A DNA stretch of 18,241 nucleotides from Syntrophomonadaceae bacterium. Lineage in GTDB: Bacteria; Bacillota; Dethiobacteria; DTU022. Positions 1-6,607 of this stretch are shown here, in pieces. The first letter of the stretch is position 1, and the number at the start of each line of letters is the position of its first letter. The stretch spans positions 1 to 18,241 of the forward strand of contig SLSE01000044.1 of NCBI GenBank assembly GCA_007130585.1, read 5' to 3'. A program made the position numbers and the translations under genes. A model generated the notes under the pieces. That model did not search any database. It was not told the origin of the DNA and saw only the letters and a program-made list of their open reading frames with translations.

Positions 1-384
1 CTGGTGGATAGCCTGGATGAGTTACTCTACAGGGAAAAGTATAACCTCCTGATGAATCCTGCTCAAAAAGAAGAGATTGATTACATCGTCAAAGATCTTG
101 ATACAGTAGAGCAGCAGCTACAATTTGATGATTTTAAAAAAAAGGTTGCTTCAAAAATCCTTGATGAAGGACTTTTTTTGAGCGGCAGCCCCGATCTTTA
201 CAGGCGGGTCAAGAAAATGGTGGCGGATTACGACATCCCGGAAAAGCTGCGCCGCCTTGAAGAAAATGCATCCCGGGACCGTATTGAAGCAGAGCAGCAG
301 CTGCTTGCTGTTTCAGGTTCAGCGCATCACGATCAGCTGATGGCCCTGTTCTACACAACCGAAGAAAAGGAAGAAATATTTTAG
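1..384 (+). CDS. C-terminal part of an unrecognised protein (5' truncated by window edge)
   Basis: The open frame is already open at base 1 and ends with TAG at 382-384; a GTG at 4 could be a start, but no ribosome site can be seen, so the gene more likely begins outside the window. About 127 residues are visible. They are strongly charged and probably almost all helical, with many Glu, Lys, Asp and Arg and a Gln/Glu-rich stretch (EAEQQLLAVSG) near the end. There is no signal peptide, membrane segment or cysteine. I do not recognise a family. It lies 22 bases upstream of nagB on the same strand, so the two may share a transcript, but this does not reveal a function. Confidence 0.6.
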   Translation: MVDSLDELLYREKYNLLMNPAQKEEIDYIVKDLDTVEQQLQFDDFKKKVASKILDEGLFLSGSPDLYRRVKKMVADYDIPEKLRRLEENASRDRIEAEQQLLAVSGSAHHDQLMALFYTTEEKEEIF

Positions 385-406
385 TTTTACGAGGTGAGGC
401 TAATAC

Positions 407-1135
407 ATGGAGATAGTGAAAGTCGACAGCTATGAGGAAGTCAGCCAAAAGGCGGCAGAAAGCGTCGCCGGGCTGCTCCACCGGAAACAGGATGCAGTGA
501 TTGGCCTGGCCACGGGATCCACTCCGGAAGGGATGTATGCCCGGCTGGTCAGAATGTACAGGGAAAATGAAATTGATTTCAGTTCGGTAAGCACATTTAA
601 CCTGGACGAGTATCTCGGTTTGTCCCGGGACCATCCCCAGAGCTACCACACCTACATGCACCGGCACTTTTTCGATCATGTCAATGTAGATCCGGAACGT
701 ATAAATATTCCCCGGTGCGGGGACGAACCCCCGGAACTGGTTTGCAGGGATTACGAAAAAAAACTAAAAGATGCCGGGGGACTGGACCTGCAAATCCTGG
801 GGATCGGCACCAACGGCCATGTCGGTTTTAATGAACCCGCTGCATATCTTTACACCGATACTCATGTGGTCGACCTGGCGGAAGAAACAATTGAAGCCAA
901 CAGCCGGTTTTTTAAGTCTCGCGAAGAGGTTCCCGGGAAAGCTGTAACCATGGGTGTCGGCTCCATTATGGGCGCTGCCAGGATAGTGCTCCTGGCCAGC
1001 GGCAGAAGCAAGGCAAAAGCAATACGGGACATGTGCAGCGGAAAAATTACCACCTTTGTTCCGGCCTCCCTGCTCCAGCTTCACAAGGATGTAACCATTA
1101 TCGCAGATCGTGAGGCGGCCAGGTTGCTACCATGA
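407..1135 (+). CDS. nagB: Glucosamine-6-phosphate deaminase NagB
   Basis: This cytosolic enzyme converts glucosamine 6-phosphate to fructose 6-phosphate and ammonia, linking amino-sugar use to glycolysis. The 242-residue product has the usual family length. Visible motifs are the sugar-phosphate loop ATGST (35-39), the NLDEY segment carrying the catalytic Asp67, and GIGTNGHVGFNEP (132-144) with the active-site His138 and Glu143. The Asp before the His in E. coli is Asn136 here, as in Bacillus-type NagB. ATG at 407 follows a GAGGTGAG ribosome site by about 8 bases. No nagA or sugar transporter is visible beside it, so whether it serves catabolism or amino-sugar supply is unclear. Confidence 0.95.
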   Translation: MEIVKVDSYEEVSQKAAESVAGLLHRKQDAVIGLATGSTPEGMYARLVRMYRENEIDFSSVSTFNLDEYLGLSRDHPQSYHTYMHRHFFDHVNVDPERINIPRCGDEPPELVCRDYEKKLKDAGGLDLQILGIGTNGHVGFNEPAAYLYTDTHVVDLAEETIEANSRFFKSREEVPGKAVTMGVGSIMGAARIVLLASGRSKAKAIRDMCSGKITTFVPASLLQLHKDVTIIADREAARLLP

Positions 1136-1173
1136 GCTGGTTTGCCGCCCAACCGGAACTGTTCTCTTTTTCT

Positions 1174-1202
1174 TTGGAGGCCCGGGTAATTTATGGTATA
1201 TT
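1174..1202 (+). promoter_or_regulatory. Possible promoter upstream of serA
   Basis: TTGGAG (1174-1179) and TATATT (1197-1202) are separated by 17 bases in the 199-base gap before serA. The -10 box is good and the -35 box is poor. An alternative weak pair, TTGCAA and TCTAAC, lies closer to the gene around 1288-1316. The leader is too short and lacks conserved motifs for a T-box, and no riboswitch is recognised. Confidence 0.35.
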
Positions 1203-1334
1203 ATATTTACCGCGTTTAAGCGGGCTGCGCTGCCCTTCTCCTTCTCGCAAATAATTTATAAAAGTTTGCAGCGCTCTTAAATCATATTGCAATTTATTTG
1301 TCAAACTGTTCTAACTGAGCCGGAGGTGTAGTGA

Positions 1335-2927
1335 TTGAAAATACTTGTTAGTGACTCTCTTTCCAAAGAAGGGCTGAATTACCTGCAGAAACACGGAGAT
1401 GTCGATTTTAAGCCTGACATTAGTCCTGAACAGCTTGCAGGGCAAATTGGCTCCTACGATGCGCTGGTAGTGCGGAGCAGGACCAGGGTCACGGCTGAGG
1501 TCATTGAAGCCGGAACTAAACTGAAAGTTATCGGCAGAGCCGGGGTGGGAGTTGATAACATAGATGTTGAGCGGGCAACGGCAAAAGGGATTATTGTTGT
1601 CAACGCCCCGCACGGGAACACTATTTCAGCCGCGGAACATGCCGTTGCGCTGCTCACTTCCCTGGCCCGGAACATCCCCGCAGCCAATTATTCTGTAAAA
1701 CAAGGAGAATGGAAACGTTCCGAGCATACCGGGGTGGAGTTAAATCATAAAGTACTCGGTGTTATCGGCCTGGGGCGGATTGGCAGCGAAGTCGCCCGCC
1801 GGACCAGGGGAATGGGCATGAAAATTATCAGTTATGATCCTCATGTTTCCGAAGAGCAGGCTGAAAAGCTGGGGGTCGATATGGTTGGTTTCGAAGAACT
1901 GCTTCAGCAGGCTGACTTCATCACTCTCCATCTGCCGCTCGGAACCTCGACCCGTCATCTGATCGGCGGGGAGGAACTTGCCATGGTTAAACCCGGGGTT
2001 CGGATCATCAACTCGGCCCGGGGAGGGCTGGTGGATGAAGATGCCCTTTACAAAGCCCTTCAGGAGGGCCGGGTTGCTGCCGCCGCCCTTGATGTTTTTG
2101 AACAGGAACCGCCTGAAAACTGCAGGCTTCTGGAGCTGGACAATGTTATTGTCACCCCTCATCTTGGCGCCCTTACCCTGGAGGCCCAGGCCAATGTCGC
2201 CCTGCAGGTTTCCGAACAGGTGATCAAGGCCCTGCAGGGAGATCCCATCGTATCGGCAGTCAATGTCCCCGCCCTGATGCCCGAAGCAAAGGCGGCCCTG
2301 GAGCCGTTTCTGCCCCTGATGAGAGTAATGGGCAGTTTTTACCTGCAGATGTTTGGCGGATCAGTTGATGAAATAGAACTTACCTACAGCGGAGAAGTAT
2401 CATCTCTTCCCCTGGGGCCGATGACTATTTCCTGCCTGATCGGATTTTTGCGCCATGTAGTCGGCGACGGGGTAAACTGGGTCAACGCTCCCCATATAGC
2501 CAGGGAAAGGGGCATTACCGTTAAGGAGTCGTCGACCACTGAAGTAAAAAACTACAGCAACCTGATCACTCTTACCGCCCGGGCCGGAAACGAAGTGCAC
2601 CATCTGGCGGGAACGCTGCTTAATAACGATATGCGTATCGTGACGGTCGATGACTACCGGATAGAAATTATTCCTTCCAATTACATGCTGGTTACCACGC
2701 ACCACGATCGTCCCGGAGTGGTCGGAAAAATTGGCTCCCTGCTCGGTGATGAGGGGGTAAACATAGCTTCAATGCAGCTTGGCAGAAAAACAGAAGGTGG
2801 AGAGGCAATGATGGCGCTGCAGGTTGACGAGAAGATGAGTGAGGAAACTGTCGACAAGGTAAAAGACCTGGATATCATTGACATGGCCCGCTTTGTAGAG
2901 ATAGAAAACAGTATTAACAGGGAGTAA
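1335..2927 (+). CDS. serA: D-3-phosphoglycerate dehydrogenase SerA (long form with ACT domain)
   Basis: It oxidises 3-phosphoglycerate to 3-phosphohydroxypyruvate with NAD, the first step of serine synthesis. The 530-residue protein has the long architecture: substrate domain, Rossmann domain with GLGRIG (145-150) and Asp168 for NAD, catalytic Arg229 (NSARGG), Glu258 (FEQEPP) and His276 (TPHLGA), an intervening domain at about 320-450, and a C-terminal ACT domain from about 458. The ACT domain fits serine feedback control, as known for the family. The start is TTG at 1335, six bases after a strong GGAGGTG; no in-frame ATG or GTG lies closer. It heads a same-strand run with the small redox genes downstream. 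Confidence 0.96.
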   Translation: MKILVSDSLSKEGLNYLQKHGDVDFKPDISPEQLAGQIGSYDALVVRSRTRVTAEVIEAGTKLKVIGRAGVGVDNIDVERATAKGIIVVNAPHGNTISAAEHAVALLTSLARNIPAANYSVKQGEWKRSEHTGVELNHKVLGVIGLGRIGSEVARRTRGMGMKIISYDPHVSEEQAEKLGVDMVGFEELLQQADFITLHLPLGTSTRHLIGGEELAMVKPGVRIINSARGGLVDEDALYKALQEGRVAAAALDVFEQEPPENCRLLELDNVIVTPHLGALTLEAQANVALQVSEQVIKALQGDPIVSAVNVPALMPEAKAALEPFLPLMRVMGSFYLQMFGGSVDEIELTYSGEVSSLPLGPMTISCLIGFLRHVVGDGVNWVNAPHIARERGITVKESSTTEVKNYSNLITLTARAGNEVHHLAGTLLNNDMRIVTVDDYRIEIIPSNYMLVTTHHDRPGVVGKIGSLLGDEGVNIASMQLGRKTEGGEAMMALQVDEKMSEETVDKVKDLDIIDMARFVEIENSINRE

Positions 2928-2949
2928 TAACAAGGAAAGGGGTGCAGGA

Positions 2950-3198
2950 ATGGTTAAATTGTATGCGTTAAGTACATGCCCGTGGTGTAAGAAGGTAAAA
3001 AAATACCTCGATGAAAAAAACGTTCAGTACGACTGCATTGATGTTGATCTGATCCAGGGAGATGACCAAAAAAAAGCCCTGGAAGAGGTGGAGAAGTTGA
3101 CCGGCAAGCGTTCTTTCCCGGTAACAATTATTAATGAAACCGTGATCACCGGCTTTAAAGAAGACCAGCTGGAAGAGGCCCTGAAAAATGAAACATAA
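2950..3198 (+). CDS. Glutaredoxin-like thiol-disulfide protein (CPWC)
   Basis: This 82-residue single-domain thioredoxin-fold protein carries the CPWC redox motif at residues 10-13 and the cis-proline (SFPV, Pro57) typical of glutaredoxin/NrdH-like proteins. It probably exchanges disulfides in the cytosol. Proteins of this type in anaerobes often replace true glutaredoxins and take electrons from a reductase rather than glutathione. An AAGGAAAGGGG tract precedes ATG 2950. Its last 11 bases overlap the start of the FTR-like gene, so the two are very likely co-translated, and the reductase is the natural candidate partner. The protein's actual target is not shown by the sequence. Confidence 0.88.
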   Translation: MVKLYALSTCPWCKKVKKYLDEKNVQYDCIDVDLIQGDDQKKALEEVEKLTGKRSFPVTIINETVITGFKEDQLEEALKNET

Positions 3199-3586
3199 AA
3201 TTTACTGTGAAGTGTGCCGGGTTTCTTTTGTGTACCGCGATGAAGTGGAAAAGGGAAAAGTAGTGGTTTGCACGGTCTGCGGGGCAGAACTGGAGATAAA
3301 CGAGACAGAACCCGAAATTAAAGCTTCCCGCTACCCGCAGGATCCGGAAACGGAAATCCGCAACCGGTCGGAGAATTTTGCCAGGCTGCGCGATTACACC
3401 TTCAACGAGGACAAAGAACTGGTCATTGAAGGGCTGCTCGGCAAAAATGAAATGTACGGAGACTTTTACTGCCCCTGCCGCTTTGAGAACATACCGGAAC
3501 ACGTATGTCCCTGTCTGCCTACCCGTTCAAACGAGGTCCGCAAACTGGGGCATTGCTACTGAAACTTCTTTCACCTGAAAGAGTGA
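3188..3586 (+). CDS. Ferredoxin-thioredoxin reductase-like catalytic subunit, probable selenoprotein (UGA at 3560-3562 read as Sec)
   Basis: The C-terminal part matches the FTR catalytic (beta) family, which uses a 4Fe-4S cluster next to a redox-active disulfide to pass ferredoxin electrons to a thioredoxin-type protein. Visible are CPC at 95-97, CPC at 107-109 and G-H-C-Y at 121-124. The family's last motif is C-x-C; here the second Cys is replaced by UGA. Read-through gives U-N-F-F-H-L-K-E and a UGA stop at 3584-3586, for 132 residues, and restores the usual ending. By comparison with Synechocystis FTR, position 125 corresponds to Cys87, the cluster-proximal redox cysteine. The N-terminus adds two CxxC knuckles (7/10 and 28/31), like a zinc ribbon or rubredoxin-type site. 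ATG 3188 overlaps the glutaredoxin gene. Without read-through the product would be 124 residues and lack a catalytic residue. The FTR assignment is confident; Sec is a well-supported inference. Confidence 0.82.
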
Positions 3587-3592
3587 GTTTCA
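3560..3592 (+). promoter_or_regulatory. Second hairpin starting at the UGA, mutually exclusive with the SECIS candidate
   Basis: TGAAACT (3560-3566) pairs perfectly with AGTTTCA (3586-3592), and TCTTTC (3567-3572) pairs with GAAAGA (3577-3582). This makes 13 base pairs with an ACCT loop and a 3-base bulge (GTG). The UGA itself sits in the base of the stem, as in known bacterial SECIS elements, but the loop lacks the usual G and is only about 10 bases from the UGA. It shares bases with the hairpin at 3580-3596, so only one can form at a time. Confidence 0.45.
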
Positions 3593-3596
3593 CTCT
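3580..3596 (+). promoter_or_regulatory. Candidate bacterial SECIS hairpin
   Basis: AGAGTGA (3580-3586), loop GTT and TCACTCT (3590-3596) form a perfect 7-bp stem. The loop begins with G and lies about 24 bases after the in-frame UGA, within the spacing expected for SelB-recognised bacterial SECIS elements. It overlaps the second stop codon. No T-run follows, so it is not a normal terminator. Confidence 0.5.
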
Positions 3597-3638
3597 GCGC
3601 TTAACGAAATAGACGCCTGAAGTGAGGAATTTGTAAAA

Positions 3639-4580
3639 ATGAAAATAGATTTTGTCCGCGGGCACATGGGCGGAAACCTGATCGTACTGCTGCGCGGCGA
3701 CCAGATCCCGATCGGCCGTGAGCTGGAAACTGCCGTTCTGCTGATGGGCCCTAACTACCTTCATGTTCACGAAGCAGGCATACTTTATCCTGCCGGCAAG
3801 CCGGGAGAGCTCGAGGTGAAAATAGCCGAGCCTACCCTGCCCTGCTTCATCAGCGCCTGCGGCGGATTTACCCAGGTGCTGGGAGCAGCCCTGATTGAAA
3901 CTGAGCTTGGCGAGCTGTTTGGCATCGATCGGGATGTTTCGCCGGCCCGGGTTTTACTTCACACCGATTGCGGCCCCACGGCCCTGAGCATAGAATCGCA
4001 CGAACGCAAAACCATGCGGATCAGAACCGACATGGAGTGCTTTGTCAGGGAGTGCTACGAACGGGGCGTGGAGAGGGCTGCCTGCGGCGACATGCAGGTT
4101 ATGCGGGCCGGAAAGTTCCTGGTGATCAATGCCGATACCTTTAAAGAATCTTATCCTGCTGCAAATTTTGAAGTCTGGGATCGCCAGACCCGGGAAGCCC
4201 TGCTGGAAATTCAGCATGACTTTCAGGAAAAAACAGGAGAAATAGAACCAAATGTGGCAGTATACGACTGGAGCCCCGCCCGGGGCGGCCACTTAAGGGT
4301 TGTTTTCCCTCACTATGTTGCAGATGACTTCTTCGAACCTTCCTGCGGCACCGGCTCCGTGGCTCTCGGCCTGGCCCTGGCAGCTTCCGGGGAATTGAAC
4401 CGCCTCAGTGCAGATCAGAATGGCATCATAACTTTAAACATTGAATCGGGTGGAGGCAAAGAACTGGGCGGCCCCGAAATTACAGCCCTGGAACTTAAAA
4501 TGGATTCCGGGAACGTAAACTCCGCAGTTTTTTCGCACAGCCGGGTCGAAGTTACCGCTGTAGGCCAGGCTATCCTTTAA
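3639..4580 (+). CDS. Diaminopimelate-epimerase-fold protein, uncharacterised
   Basis: The 313-residue product has the two-cysteine plan of the DAP epimerase/proline racemase/PrpF superfamily: ISACGG with Cys74 in the first half and EPSCGTGSVALG with Cys236 in the second. In the superfamily these two cysteines act as the acid/base pair for isomerisation at a carbon. Other signatures of true DapF, including its usual QCGNG context, are absent, so it is probably not the lysine-pathway enzyme. The substrate is unknown. ATG 3639 follows GTGAGG by about 10 bases. It is the last gene before a strong terminator and probably belongs to the serA run, with a 52-base gap after the FTR-like gene. Confidence 0.75.
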   Translation: MKIDFVRGHMGGNLIVLLRGDQIPIGRELETAVLLMGPNYLHVHEAGILYPAGKPGELEVKIAEPTLPCFISACGGFTQVLGAALIETELGELFGIDRDVSPARVLLHTDCGPTALSIESHERKTMRIRTDMECFVRECYERGVERAACGDMQVMRAGKFLVINADTFKESYPAANFEVWDRQTREALLEIQHDFQEKTGEIEPNVAVYDWSPARGGHLRVVFPHYVADDFFEPSCGTGSVALGLALAASGELNRLSADQNGIITLNIESGGGKELGGPEITALELKMDSGNVNSAVFSHSRVEVTAVGQAIL

Positions 4581-4603
4581 GCGGTTATGACATAATTGCT
4601 TTG

Positions 4604-4635
4604 AAGTACCGGCTTCGCGGAGCCGGTACTTTTTT
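4604..4635 (+). terminator. Rho-independent terminator
   Basis: AAGTACCGGCT (4604-4614) pairs perfectly with AGCCGGTACTT (4621-4631) around a 6-base loop, and the T-run spans 4630-4635. It closes the serA-to-epimerase run. Confidence 0.93.
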
Positions 4636-4697
4636 GATCAGACTTTTTCCTCTAAATTGTGTATATATAAGATAGAAAGCAAAATGGTGGTGCAAAG

Positions 4698-4859
4698 GTG
4701 CAAGAGCTGCTGCAGAATATGGTTGAAACATATGGAGACCGGATTTATCGCCTGGCTTTGCGCTACACCGGCAGCAGTTACCAGGCCCAGGACATCGCCC
4801 GGGAAACTTTTCTGCGCGCCTGCAAGCACCTGGACAGCTATGACCGCAACCAGATCTGA
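4698..4859 (+). pseudogene. Fragment of an ECF-type RNA polymerase sigma factor (region 2)
   Basis: A 53-codon frame starting at GTG 4698 encodes a peptide with the region-2 pattern of ECF sigma factors: YGDRIYRLALRYTGS, then QAQDIARETFLRACKHL. Intact family members have about 160-200 residues; here the frame stops at TGA 4857-4859 before the rest of region 2 and all of region 4. No matching sequence is seen in the 46 bases before thrC ends. It is most likely a truncated remnant and not a working regulator. There is no clear ribosome site. Confidence 0.75.
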
Positions 4860-4905
4860 ATTATGCCCGGGGCAGGGCCTGACGGGGCAGGGAACAGGCG
4901 GCAAC

Positions 4906-6399
4906 CTACAGCTTCAGTATTTCAAGGAGGTGGCCGGCCATCTCCTCGCGGTCAATTTCCCGCCTGTGCCTGATTGGCTTTTGTTCCAGTTTGGCCAGGT
5001 CTGGCGGAATTGCGGTTCCGGTTTCCCGGGAAAGTAACTTGAGCAGTTCCAGTTCCGTGACACCTTCAAAACGTTTGTCGCCGAAGAGGGCCCTGGTAAC
5101 GCTCCCGGTAAACTTGTAAGGGCTAGCGGTGGATAAAATTACGGAAACAGTGTCGTCTTTTTCGCGTTCGGTATATTTGTCCAGGACAGCTCTGCCCACC
5201 GCCGTATGGGTATCAATCAGGTAGTTATGCTCCCTGTAAGTGGCGCCGATGGCCTGTAAGGTTTCCCTGTCATCGGCAAAATCGGACCAGAACAGGTCCT
5301 GCAGGCGCCTTAATATTTCCGGATCGAGAATGTATTCACCGGTTTCCCTTAACTGTTCCATCCATGCGGCTACCCTCCCGGCTTCATGATCGCTTAATTC
5401 GAATAAAAGCCTTTCCAGGTTGCTCGAGACCAGGATGTCCATGGATGGAGAGAATGTGCGGTGCAGGGGCCTGCGGCTCTGGTAGCGGCCGGTATTGATG
5501 AAGTCGGTAAGGACATTATTGCGGTTGGCGGCGCAGATCATGCGGTTAACCGGCAGGCCGAGTTCGCGGGCATAGTAGCCCGCCAGGATATTACCGAAGT
5601 TGCCTGTGGGCACTACGAAATTAACTTTATCTCCCTGGCGTACCTCACCCCGGCCGACCAGGTCCCGGTAAGCGGCGAAATAGTATACTATTTGCGGTAC
5701 CAACCGCCCCCAGTTTATCGAGTTGGCTGAAGATAAGCGGTACCCTGCGTCAGCCAGCCTGGCGGCCAAATCCCGGCTGCTGAATATCTCTTTTACCCCT
5801 TTCTGGGTATCGTCAAAGTTACCTTTTACCGCGGCAACAGCCACGTTGTTCCCTTCCTGGGTGGTCATCTGCAGCTGCTGAACTTCACTGACCCCGTCCC
5901 GGGGATAGTAAACGATAATACGGGTTCCCGGGACATCCCTGAACCCTTCCAGGGCTGATTTGCCCGTGTCCCCCGAAGTTGCCGTTAAAATAACTATATC
6001 TTTATTTTCACCTGTAATTCTGATAGCAGCGCGCATAAAATGCGGCAAAATCTGCAGGGCAATATCCTTAAAGGCGCTGGTAGGTCCGTGCCAGAGTTCC
6101 AGGACATGCAGGTTCCCTGCAAGCCTGCGAAGGGGGGTTACGACGGGATGTCCGAAGCTGGTTTCACTGTAAGCCGAATCAACGGCTTTTCCCAGGATGC
6201 TTTCTTCAAAACCGCTTAAATAGAGCTTGAAAATTTTGGCGGCTATTTCCCCGTAGCTGCCGGCGGGAAGCCGGTCGGTTTTAAAGGGGGCAGGCCTGTC
6301 GGCCGGAACAAACAGGCCCCCGTCCGGGGCCAGGCCCTGCTTGATCGCCTCTGCCGCCGTGGTAAATTCACTGAGGCCTCTTGTACTGTAATAGCGCAC
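4906..6399 (-). CDS. thrC: Threonine synthase ThrC
   Basis: This PLP enzyme converts O-phosphohomoserine to threonine, the last step of threonine synthesis. The 497-residue protein belongs to the long E. coli/yeast-type class: the N-terminus MRYYSTRGL and AEAIKQGLAPDGGLFVP are typical, and the PLP lysine is Lys111 in HGPTSAFKDIA. The glycine-rich phosphate loop TSGDTGKSA and the later FGNILAGYYA segment are also present. The start is GTG at 6399, preceded by AAAGGAG. It is divergent from the apgM-like gene, which may encode the missing homoserine kinase supplying its substrate. Confidence 0.95.
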   Translation of the reverse strand: MRYYSTRGLSEFTTAAEAIKQGLAPDGGLFVPADRPAPFKTDRLPAGSYGEIAAKIFKLYLSGFEESILGKAVDSAYSETSFGHPVVTPLRRLAGNLHVLELWHGPTSAFKDIALQILPHFMRAAIRITGENKDIVILTATSGDTGKSALEGFRDVPGTRIIVYYPRDGVSEVQQLQMTTQEGNNVAVAAVKGNFDDTQKGVKEIFSSRDLAARLADAGYRLSSANSINWGRLVPQIVYYFAAYRDLVGRGEVRQGDKVNFVVPTGNFGNILAGYYARELGLPVNRMICAANRNNVLTDFINTGRYQSRRPLHRTFSPSMDILVSSNLERLLFELSDHEAGRVAAWMEQLRETGEYILDPEILRRLQDLFWSDFADDRETLQAIGATYREHNYLIDTHTAVGRAVLDKYTEREKDDTVSVILSTASPYKFTGSVTRALFGDKRFEGVTELELLKLLSRETGTAIPPDLAKLEQKPIRHRREIDREEMAGHLLEILKL

Positions 6400-6468
6400 C
6401 TTTGTGCTCCTTTCAGGTTTACTGGCTGCTGTTTTTATTTTTCGGCAGACCAGGGCAGGAATCCTTTA

Positions 6469-6483
6469 GCGGGAATGTCCCGC
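6469..6483. promoter_or_regulatory. Perfect inverted repeat between divergent thrC and apgM-like genes
   Basis: GCGGGA-ATG-TCCCGC is a perfect 6-bp stem with a 3-base loop, ending two bases before the -35 box of the apgM promoter. On the minus strand it lies between TTGTCA (6491-6486) and a weak -10-like TAAAGG. No T-run follows on either strand, so an operator shared by the two genes is more likely than a terminator, but no regulator is identified. Confidence 0.35.
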
Positions 6484-6485
6484 CC

Positions 6486-6514
6486 TTGACAAAAAGTTTC
6501 GGAAAGGATATTTT
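6486..6514 (+). promoter_or_regulatory. Promoter of the apgM-like gene
   Basis: A consensus -35 TTGACA (6486-6491) and a -10 TATTTT (6509-6514) are separated by 17 bases, about 94 bases before the likely start codon. Confidence 0.75.
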
Positions 6515-6607
6515 CAGGGCACGGTTTTCTAAAATAATGCCCCTGACCCCTTATAAATATCTCAACCCGGATTGATACCTGCAATTAAAAAGGAGCGTGA
6601 ACAGCAG

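Noticed and set aside
1136..1334. T-box or riboswitch in the serA leader
   Set aside because: After the possible promoter only about 130 bases remain and no T-box, specifier or known aptamer motif is visible.
3560..3562. UGA as an ordinary stop giving a 124-residue FTR-like protein
   Set aside because: This would remove the last redox cysteine while all other motifs are kept, and the in-frame continuation restores the family C-terminus. Kept only as the fallback reading.
3378..3578. Overlapping open frame inside the FTR-like gene (another frame)
   Set aside because: Low-complexity, no ribosome site, wholly within a well-supported gene; a shadow frame.
3560..3596. Rho-independent terminator after the FTR-like gene
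   Set aside because: Strong stems, but no T-run follows; the next bases are GC-mixed, and the next gene starts 42 bases later on the same strand.
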